Part shown: positions 1-4,431 of the stretch, in pieces | Numbering within the stretch: the stretch's first letter is position 1 | Layout of the letters: each line of letters opens with the position of its first letter | Source: an uncultured Acholeplasma sp. | Lineage (GTDB): Bacteria; Bacillota_I; Bacilli_A; Acholeplasmatales; Acholeplasmataceae | Direction: 5' to 3' | Length of the DNA: 5,352 nt | Assembly (NCBI GenBank): GCA_937934685.1 | Contig: CALGYU010000036.1 | Coordinates: 1-5,352 of the forward strand | The notes under the pieces: model-generated | Told to the model about the DNA's origin: nothing | What the model saw: the letters and a program-made list of their open reading frames with translations, nothing else | Databases searched by the model: none | Position numbers and translations under genes: made by a program

Positions 1-335
1 CTAGCCACTCCTTAAGAGAGTTAGAAGATATTTGTGATAGTTTTGGCCTACTAGATGGTGGTTATTTTAAAACAAGCGGCATCATATCAGAAACACTAGA
101 TAGTGTACATAAATATCAAATGGCATTTAAAGAAGAAATGGAAGAAGAGAGCTTTAAAAAATTATCGCCATTAAATATTGATATATTAGGACGCGTAGTC
201 AAAATTATTTTAAAAGGAAATGTTGAAGAAAATAAAGAACTTTTAAAACAATATGACCCGCTATTTATTGAAGTCGTTCCAATTGATTTTGAAGAGTTAT
301 TCATATATGAAATTGAAAGTGGTGGTCAAAAGTGA
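1..335 (+). CDS. ABC transporter ATP-binding protein, C-terminal fragment (5' end outside window)
   Basis: The reading frame is open from the window edge (first full codon at 3) to TGA at 333-335, giving about 111 residues. The first residues read SHSLRELEDICD followed by FGLLDGG. This matches the H-loop (switch His) of an ABC ATPase and the strand after it, where the family usually has 'SSH.L.E.E..CD...ll..G'. Walker A, Q-loop, signature and Walker B must lie upstream of the window. The remaining ~80 residues are an acidic/basic C-terminal extension typical of ABC-2-type exporter ATPases of about 290-300 aa. The stop overlaps the GTG start of the permease by 4 nt (GTGA), so the two are probably one translationally coupled transporter. 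It would act on the cytoplasmic face of the membrane, powering the permease. The substrate is unknown. An internal ATG at 120 is not the true start, because conserved H-loop sequence lies before it. Confidence 0.86.
   Translation, partial: SHSLRELEDICDSFGLLDGGYFKTSGIISETLDSVHKYQMAFKEEMEEESFKKLSPLNIDILGRVVKIILKGNVEENKELLKQYDPLFIEVVPIDFEELFIYEIESGGQK
315..334 (+). promoter_or_regulatory. Ribosome binding site and GTG start inside the upstream ATPase gene
   Basis: GAAAGTGGTGGTC at 315-327 is a fair match to the Shine-Dalgarno consensus; GGTGGT at 321-326 differs from GGAGGT at one base. It sits 5 nt before the GTG at 332. The site and start lie within the last codons of the ATPase gene, and the GTGA overlap favours coupled re-initiation. 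The first ATG in this frame lies far inside the protein, after the first two membrane segments, which supports the GTG start. Confidence 0.6.
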
Positions 336-1426
336 AAGAGTATATAAAATATCAAGTTAAACAATTATTCATCCCCTCCCTTATTATTACGCTCATATCG
401 ATCATAGCCTATACTCTCATCATAGCTATTCAAGGACTAGAACCCTATCATTTTATAGGGAGTTCTAATGATTTTTTGCATCTTAAAAGTTTAAATTTAT
501 ATTTCTTTTTAGGACTGTTAACTTTTTTAATTTTCTATATCCCAATGAAACAAACCAGTTACTTAAAAAGCAAAAGAGCCAGCGATCTTTACTTTAGTTT
601 TCCGATTAATAGAACCAAACTTTTAATTACTAATTTACTATTAGGGTTACTACAACTTATCTTTATCTTTACAGTTGTATACTGGATTGGCTTTTTAATC
701 GTAGTCATTGGATTTTCTCAGCACAAACACATAATAAGTATTTATAACAATTATTATGGAACATCATATAGTGGATATCATTTTATTCAATACATCCCAT
801 TATACTTTTTCATGATATTATTAACACTTATTCCATACACAATCTTTACATTCATCTATACAAAAGCAAACAGTAAAAAAGATGGCCTTGTCTTGTTTGC
901 ATTATATAGTTTTGTTATCCCATTAATAAGTACATTGATTCAAATACTGACAGATGACTATAAAAACCCATTCATATACACCGCTTTTTCCCCATTATTT
1001 AGTTTGACCAATGAATATATTAAGAGTATAGAATCATTAACCAAAGTCTCACCATTTAAATATCTAAATGGAGAAGGATTTATCTTATCCTTAATTATTT
1101 TTAGTATCATTAGCATCGTTTTTGCAGCATTAATGGTTCTACAAGAAAGAAAAAGAAAAAACGAAGAAATTGACCAAATCACGAGTAATTATTTTGGATT
1201 TAAAATCTTATTACCAATAAACATGATTTTAACATATGCAACCTTATCCGTATCATCAGGAGGCATTATGAACATTGCGGGCATTTTTTTAGGTATCTTT
1301 TACTTAATTATCTACATGCTCTACCAAAAAAACATCAAAATGAAACCTAGATACTATATTATCTGGGCAGCCAACATTATTCTAGGACTTTTAATAGGCT
1401 TAATTCTTTCATACTTTCAAATATAA
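332..1426 (+). CDS. ABC-2-type transporter permease, multi-spanning membrane protein (Ytr-like)
   Basis: The 364-residue protein is highly hydrophobic. By eye, membrane segments fall near residues 14-34, 55-72, 98-128, 152-177, 185-206, 250-270, 291-309, 312-331 and 341-361, giving 8-9 spans. Between spans two and three is KSKRASDLYFSFPINRTKLL (79-98). This resembles the cytoplasmic 'K.R..DLY.S.PI.R..L' signature of Firmicute ABC permeases that pair with YtrB-type ATPases, where it is thought to lie at the ATPase interface. A basic loop (ERKRKNEE, 272-279) fits a cytoplasmic position. The 4-nt overlap with the upstream ATPase gene marks it as that protein's partner. The substrate cannot be read from the sequence; relatives are linked to cell-envelope stress or export. 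No terminator is visible after its TAA stop, so read-through into the next unit is possible. A terminator-like hairpin lies within the gene at 438-477. Confidence 0.85.
   Translation: MKEYIKYQVKQLFIPSLIITLISIIAYTLIIAIQGLEPYHFIGSSNDFLHLKSLNLYFFLGLLTFLIFYIPMKQTSYLKSKRASDLYFSFPINRTKLLITNLLLGLLQLIFIFTVVYWIGFLIVVIGFSQHKHIISIYNNYYGTSYSGYHFIQYIPLYFFMILLTLIPYTIFTFIYTKANSKKDGLVLFALYSFVIPLISTLIQILTDDYKNPFIYTAFSPLFSLTNEYIKSIESLTKVSPFKYLNGEGFILSLIIFSIISIVFAALMVLQERKRKNEEIDQITSNYFGFKILLPINMILTYATLSVSSGGIMNIAGIFLGIFYLIIYMLYQKNIKMKPRYYIIWAANIILGLLIGLILSYFQI
438..477 (+). other. Terminator-like hairpin with T-run inside the permease coding sequence
   Basis: TAGAACCCTAT (438-448) pairs with ATAGGG (455-460) plus TTCTA (463-467). 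This gives an 11-bp stem with a 2-nt AG bulge (461-462) and a 6-nt loop. A run of six T (472-477) follows 4 nt after the stem. The form is that of an intrinsic terminator, but it lies about 110 nt into an open reading frame and encodes ordinary protein residues. Translating ribosomes would normally prevent folding. It could act only as a polarity or attenuation site, or be a chance dyad in AT-rich DNA. Confidence 0.35.
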
Positions 1427-1533
1427 AATTTAAAAAAAACCAATGATAGTGTATAATCATCTATATAAGTAGCATACTAATGGCAATAAAAAATGATTAT
1501 GATAGAATAGAAATTAAGGACGGTTATGAATAG
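1427..1533 (+). promoter_or_regulatory. Intergenic region with candidate promoters for the kinase-ahpC unit
   Basis: Two sigma-A-like promoters can be proposed. The first is TTTAAA (1429-1434), a 17-nt spacer, then a perfect TATAAT (1452-1457). The second is ATGGCA (1480-1485), a 17-nt spacer, then TAGAAT (1503-1508). Each -35 box matches TTGACA at 4 of 6 positions. The first would give a leader of about 70 nt; the second a leader of about 20 nt starting almost at the ribosome binding site. An 8-bp inverted repeat joins ATAATCAT (1453-1460) to ATGATTAT (1493-1500), overlapping the first -10 and flanking a 32-nt loop; it could be an operator or chance. No terminator for the upstream permease gene is seen here. 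Confidence 0.45.
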
Positions 1534-1537
1534 ATGA
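1516..1537 (+). promoter_or_regulatory. AAGGA ribosome binding site with mini-ORF (Met-Asn-Arg-stop) overlapping the kinase start
   Basis: AAGGA at 1516-1520 lies only 5 nt before an ATG at 1526, an ideal distance. That ATG opens a frame of just ATG-AAT-AGA-TGA, ending at 1537. The kinase ATG at 1534 overlaps this stop (ATGATG). From AAGGA to the kinase ATG is 13 nt, longer than usual. An in-frame TAG at 1531-1533 rules out any start for the kinase further upstream. The arrangement would allow initiation at the mini-ORF followed by re-initiation at 1534 or 1537, or simple long-spaced initiation. Confidence 0.45.
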
Positions 1538-2082
1538 TGATTTTAGTTGGAGCAAGTGCTAGTGGGAAAACACAAGTTGCGCATATTTTATGTGAAAAAT
1601 ATTCATATAAGAAAAGCGTTACAACAACAACCAGACCCCCTAGAACTCATGAAACAAACGGTGTTGAATATCATTTTTTAACAAAAAGTGAGTTTGAAGC
1701 ATTAATGGAAAAGGATGCCTTTATAGAGGTAACCAAATACCAAGACAACTACTACGGATTACAAAAAAAAGACATATGTTCTCATGGTATTACTATTTTA
1801 GATCCAATAGGTGTCAATAACGTCTTAAAACAATATCAAGACGCCTTTGTTGTATACATTAAAACCAGTAGACAAATCAGAGAACAAAGAATGATCAAAC
1901 GCGGCGATAACAAAGAACAAATACTTTTAAGATTACAAAGTGATGATGAAGTATTTGATTCTAAAAAAATTGATCAAGTAAGCCTAGAAGTAGAAAACCA
2001 TCATGAACCACTTGAAAAACTAACTCAGATTATTCATGAATCTTACCAAAAATACCTAAATAAAACACATAAGGAAAGGTGA
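1534..2082 (+). CDS. Guanylate kinase-family protein, divergent active site
   Basis: This 182-residue protein matches guanylate kinase (ATP + GMP to ADP + GDP, cytoplasmic) along its length. It has a P-loop GASASGKT (6-13), the TTTTRPPR segment (30-37, Arg34 and Arg37 matching the GMP-phosphate arginines), NGVEY with Tyr46, FIEV with Glu65 (guanine contact), NYYG (72-75), an Asp90 in ILDPIG where typical enzymes have 'D.QG', and RMIKRGD in the lid. It departs from the usual enzyme: the P-loop is not GPSGAGKS; the Ser/Thr normally after NYYG is Leu76; the DVQGA-type motif is DPIGV; and the late 'VNDD' segment is VENHH. Known enzymes are about 190-210 aa, so it is slightly short. It may be a second, specialised nucleoside monophosphate kinase and not the housekeeping Gmk. 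ATG 1537 is an alternative start one codon in. It ends in TGA 6 nt before ahpC, and probably shares its transcript. Confidence 0.85.
   Translation: MMILVGASASGKTQVAHILCEKYSYKKSVTTTTRPPRTHETNGVEYHFLTKSEFEALMEKDAFIEVTKYQDNYYGLQKKDICSHGITILDPIGVNNVLKQYQDAFVVYIKTSRQIREQRMIKRGDNKEQILLRLQSDDEVFDSKKIDQVSLEVENHHEPLEKLTQIIHESYQKYLNKTHKER
2072..2082 (+). promoter_or_regulatory. Strong ribosome binding site for ahpC, embedded in the end of the kinase gene
   Basis: The purine-rich AGGAAAGGTGA at 2072-2082 contains AAAGGTGA (2075-2082), close to the Shine-Dalgarno consensus, 6 nt before the ahpC ATG at 2089. Its last three bases are the TGA stop of the kinase gene, so ribosomes finishing the kinase are placed to re-initiate on ahpC. 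No separate promoter for ahpC is evident. Confidence 0.75.
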
Positions 2083-2088
2083 TTAAAT

Positions 2089-2652
2089 ATGTCATTAATA
2101 GGAAAAAAAGTTTCTCCATTTACAGTCAATGCGTATCACAAAGACGCATTCATCGAGGTTACAGAAAAAGATTTATTAGGAAAATGGAATGTGTTTGTAT
2201 TCTATCCAGCCGATTTTAGTTTTGTTTGTCCAACAGAATTAGAAGATTTAGCATTAAATTATGAAAAATTCAAAAGCCTAGGATGTGAAGTTTATTCATT
2301 ATCAACAGACTCACATTTTGTTCATAAAGCATGGCATGATGCATCAGATTCGATTCGTAAAATTCAATTCCCTATGTTAGCAGATACAGCAGGAAAAATC
2401 GCAAAAGACTTTGATGTTTTAATCGAAGATACACACCAAGCGTTAAGAGGAAGTTTTGTGATTAACCCAGAAGGTGTTATCGTAGCATATGAAGTTAACG
2501 ATATGGGTATTGGGCGTAGCGCTAAAGAATTAATTAGAAGAGTTGAAGCAGCACAATTTGTTGCAGAAAACGGTGACCAAGTATGTCCTGCTAACTGGTT
2601 AGCTGGAGATGAAACCATCAAACCAGACATTAACCTAGTAGGTAAAATCTAA
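2089..2652 (+). CDS. ahpC: Alkyl hydroperoxide reductase subunit C (2-Cys peroxiredoxin)
   Basis: This cytoplasmic peroxidase reduces hydrogen peroxide, organic peroxides and peroxynitrite through a cysteine thiol. At 187 residues it has exactly the length of E. coli AhpC and aligns with it from MSLI at the N terminus to DLVGKI/NLVGKI at the C terminus. The active-site segment FYPADFSFVCPTE carries peroxidatic Cys47 with Pro40, Thr44-equivalent Ser44 and Thr49. Arg120 is the catalytic Arg, and the resolving cysteine is Cys166 in VCPANW. Cys66 is an extra cysteine not expected to be catalytic. The C terminus lacks the YF motif of hyperoxidation-sensitive eukaryotic enzymes. No ahpF flavoprotein or thioredoxin gene lies in the window, so the electron donor is unknown. 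It follows the guanylate kinase-like gene by 6 nt in the same frame and is closed by a strong terminator. Family genes are often peroxide-induced (PerR, OxyR); no convincing operator was found here. Confidence 0.97.
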   Translation: MSLIGKKVSPFTVNAYHKDAFIEVTEKDLLGKWNVFVFYPADFSFVCPTELEDLALNYEKFKSLGCEVYSLSTDSHFVHKAWHDASDSIRKIQFPMLADTAGKIAKDFDVLIEDTHQALRGSFVINPEGVIVAYEVNDMGIGRSAKELIRRVEAAQFVAENGDQVCPANWLAGDETIKPDINLVGKI

Positions 2653-2658
2653 AACATT

Positions 2659-2690
2659 AAAATAGAGCTTTTCTAAGCTCTATTTTTTTA
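2659..2690 (+). terminator. Intrinsic terminator after ahpC
   Basis: AAAATAGAGCTT (2659-2670) and AAGCTCTATTTT (2675-2686) form a perfect 12-bp stem with a 4-nt TTCT loop. The T-run continues to 2689. It lies 6 nt after the ahpC stop and separates the kinase-ahpC unit from the glycosyltransferase operon. On the opposite strand the downstream T-tract is interrupted, so it is mainly a plus-strand terminator. Confidence 0.93.
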
Positions 2691-2719
2691 TATAAACAAA
2701 AGCATAAAAAAAAGTAATA

Positions 2720-2737
2720 TGGTATCATAAAGATATG
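2720..2737 (+). promoter_or_regulatory. Candidate extended -10 promoter close to the glycosyltransferase start
   Basis: TGGTATCAT (2720-2728) fits an extended -10 (TGn followed by TATCAT, 5 of 6 to TATAAT). No good -35 is seen 17 nt upstream. The -10 ends only 6 nt before the ATG at 2735, so transcription from it would start at or next to the start codon. No Shine-Dalgarno sequence is visible between the terminator and the ATG; only AAAG lies there, too close to the ATG to work well. This suggests a leaderless mRNA, or a weakly translated gene transcribed from a promoter not recognised here. Confidence 0.4.
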
Positions 2738-3508
2738 AAAACAATCCCTAAAATAATCCATTATGTTTGGGTAGGCGGAAACGAAAAAAGTGAACTAGCA
2801 AAGCACTGTATTGCTAGTTGGCAAAAGTATTGTCCAGACTACCAAATCATAGAATGGAATGAAAAAAACTTTAAAATTGAAGAAAATAGTCAAGTTCATC
2901 AAGCCATTAAAGAAAAAAATTGGGCATATGCCTCTGATATCATCAGAGTATGGGCTTTAAAAACCTATGGCGGTATTTACTTAGATACAGATGTAGAGCT
3001 CATTAAAAACCTAGATGAGTTACTTTTAAATGAGGTTTTTTTATGTTATGAAAGTAAATACTGGTTTGGGAGTGCAGTGATCGGTGCTATTAAAAATCAT
3101 CCAATGATCGAATTAATCTGGCAACGATATCAACACAAAGAACCAATTAAGTTTAACACCAATGCACTAACCGTCCATGCCTTCATGTCAGCTGTTAAAT
3201 TTCTTTATCAGTTTAAACCAAATGGAAAAACACAAAAAACAAATCAAGTTCTTGCATTATCTAGCGACTATTTTTATCCAATTGACTACATGACCTTAAA
3301 AGAAAGAAAAACCGAGAACACCGTAGGTATTCACTATTATGGAGGCAGTTGGCACACTGATCAACAAAAAAGAGGTTTTAACTTTGCAAAAACATCAAGA
3401 AAAATACTAGGAAAACATCTTTTTTCCTTTTTTGAAAAAATGGTGGCCAATCATTACCATCGTATGTTAAAAAAAGAATATAAAAAGCTAAAGGGTGAAA
3501 GCAAATGA
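2735..3508 (+). CDS. GT32-type glycosyltransferase with DXD motif (Gly_transf_sug / OCH1-like)
   Basis: This 257-residue protein should transfer a sugar from a nucleotide-sugar donor using a metal-binding DXD motif. It begins IPKIIHYVWVGG (4-15), the family's first strand. WNEKNF follows at 41-46, then the core WAYASDIIRVWAL (63-75) and TYGGIYLDTDVE (77-88), with Asp84 and Asp86 as the DXD. GIHYYGGSWH (198-207) is the usual C-terminal 'H...GSW' motif. No signal peptide or membrane span is present. The last ~30 residues are basic and amphipathic (FFEKMVANHYHRMLKKEYKK), which could bind the inner face of the membrane. Relatives act in capsular polysaccharide, glycolipid or toxin-like glycosylation, so the acceptor cannot be named. 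Its TGA overlaps the ATG of the following ABC ATPase (ATGA), tying it to the exporter pair. It has no clear ribosome binding site of its own. Confidence 0.88.
   Translation: MKTIPKIIHYVWVGGNEKSELAKHCIASWQKYCPDYQIIEWNEKNFKIEENSQVHQAIKEKNWAYASDIIRVWALKTYGGIYLDTDVELIKNLDELLLNEVFLCYESKYWFGSAVIGAIKNHPMIELIWQRYQHKEPIKFNTNALTVHAFMSAVKFLYQFKPNGKTQKTNQVLALSSDYFYPIDYMTLKERKTENTVGIHYYGGSWHTDQQKRGFNFAKTSRKILGKHLFSFFEKMVANHYHRMLKKEYKKLKGESK
2793..2819 (+). repeat. Perfect 9-bp inverted repeat near the 5' end of the glycosyltransferase gene
   Basis: AACTAGCAA (2793-2801) and TTGCTAGTT (2811-2819) are perfect inverted copies with a 9-nt spacer, placed about 60-85 nt into the coding sequence. It could form an mRNA hairpin or be an operator within the gene. 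About one dyad of this size is expected by chance in a window this long, so the evidence is weak. Confidence 0.3.
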
Positions 3509-4431
3509 GTTATATTATTGAAACAACCAATTTATCTAAAAAATATGGTCAACATCAAGCTGTTAGCAACATCAATTTTAAAGTCAAAAGAGGTGGTATG
3601 TTTGCATTTTTAGGTTTAAACGGAGCAGGAAAATCAACCACCATTAACATCTTATGCTCTATTATAAAAAAAGATGAAGGACAAATCATTATCGATGGTA
3701 AAGACCTTGATAAAGAAAGCCATTTAATCAAAGAAAAAATAGGCATCGTGTTTCAACGATCTGTTTTAGATGAACAACTTACTGTCATTCAAAACCTTGA
3801 ATCCAGAGCAAGCTTATATCAACTAACTAAAAAAGAAAGTCAACAAAGAATTAAATATTTAGTAGAAATACTTACTTTAGAAGATATTCTAAATAGACCT
3901 TATGGGAAATTATCAGGTGGACAAAAACGAAAAGTAGATATCGCAAGAGCATTAATTCACGAGCCTAAAATTTTATTCTTAGATGAGCCAACCACTGGAC
4001 TTGACCCAAACACAAGAATTACGGTATGGGAAATTTTGCATAAACTCATCAAAGAAAAAGATTTAACTATTTTTTTAACAACCCACTATATGGAAGAAGT
4101 TGTTATGGCCAATCACGTAGTCATCTTAGACGAAGGAAAAATTGTAGCAGAAGGCAGTCCAGATACGCTAAAAGATCAATACGCAACTGACTTATTAAGA
4201 ATCATTGCAAGCAAAAATCCAAAAATCAATCAACTTTTAGAAGAAAATAAGATCACTTACCAATATGATAAAGAAAGTTATCATATACCTGTAAAAAACT
4301 CAAAAGAAGCCTTCAAAATTATCCAGTTAAACCCAGATTTACTCAATAACTTTGAAGTTTTAAAAGGAAACATGGATCAAGTCTTCTTAAAAGTCACCGG
4401 AAAAAAACTGGAGGGATTACATGCAAAATAA
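3505..4431 (+). CDS. ABC transporter ATP-binding protein, DrrA-type exporter ATPase
   Basis: This 308-residue protein is a complete nucleotide-binding subunit. It shows Walker A GLNGAGKST (37-45, Lys43), Q-loop VFQ with Gln84, signature LSGGQ (136-140), Walker B ILFLDEP (156-162) with catalytic Glu161, D-loop GLDP (165-168) and switch His194 in TTHYMEE. All catalytic residues are intact; the only small change is Leu38 where Pro is usual in Walker A. The region after about residue 225 is the C-terminal extension typical of DrrA/NatA/CcmA-like ATPases of ABC-2 exporters, close to the usual 300-330 aa. It would drive export through the permease encoded next. Translation starts at an ATG that overlaps the glycosyltransferase TGA (ATGA), with GGTGA (3494-3498) placed 6 nt upstream as ribosome binding site. 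Its own end overlaps the permease start by 11 nt. The substrate is not evident; family members export drugs, lipids, peptides or polysaccharides. Confidence 0.95.
   Translation: MSYIIETTNLSKKYGQHQAVSNINFKVKRGGMFAFLGLNGAGKSTTINILCSIIKKDEGQIIIDGKDLDKESHLIKEKIGIVFQRSVLDEQLTVIQNLESRASLYQLTKKESQQRIKYLVEILTLEDILNRPYGKLSGGQKRKVDIARALIHEPKILFLDEPTTGLDPNTRITVWEILHKLIKEKDLTIFLTTHYMEEVVMANHVVILDEGKIVAEGSPDTLKDQYATDLLRIIASKNPKINQLLEENKITYQYDKESYHIPVKNSKEAFKIIQLNPDLLNNFEVLKGNMDQVFLKVTGKKLEGLHAK
4409..4423 (+). promoter_or_regulatory. Strong ribosome binding site for the DrrB-type permease
   Basis: TGGAGGG at 4409-4415, containing GGAGG, lies 6 nt before the ATG at 4421 and inside the last codons of the ATPase gene. 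It is the best Shine-Dalgarno match in the window and fixes the permease start. The resulting 11-nt overlap between the two genes suggests coupled synthesis of the two transporter subunits. Confidence 0.8.

Noticed and set aside
120..335. A separate small protein of 71 residues starting at ATG 120.
   Set aside because: The frame is open to the window edge, and the upstream codons encode a clear ABC ATPase H-loop region, so this is the tail of a larger gene.
1451..1465. PerR-box-like sequence (TTATAATnATTATAA) upstream of the kinase-ahpC unit.
   Set aside because: Only the left half fits; about 9 of 14 positions match, and the left half is just the -10 TATAAT. In DNA this AT-rich such a score means little.
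1711..2155. The eight residues KDAFIEVT occur both in the kinase (60-67) and near the start of AhpC (18-25), suggesting duplication or gene conversion between neighbours.
   Set aside because: The codons differ at most third positions, and both segments match motifs expected in their own families (the Glu of guanylate kinase, and the 'F.EVTEKD' of AhpC). Chance convergence is the simpler explanation.
2364..2630. An 88-codon open frame on the minus strand.
   Set aside because: It is entirely inside ahpC, has no ribosome binding site or family resemblance, and is a shadow of the real gene. The other minus-strand frames at 116-304, 958-1182, 3555-3746, 4594-4776 and 4897-5082 are rejected for the same reason.
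2932..2948. Inverted repeat CTCTGAT/ATCAGAG with a 3-nt loop in the glycosyltransferase gene.
   Set aside because: It encodes the conserved SDIIR core of the family, is only 7 bp long, and is expected by chance.
2911..3042. Homopolymer runs (A7, T7) in the glycosyltransferase gene as phase-variation switches.
   Set aside because: Runs of 6-8 A or T are common across this AT-rich window, and the frame is intact, so nothing marks these as contingency loci.
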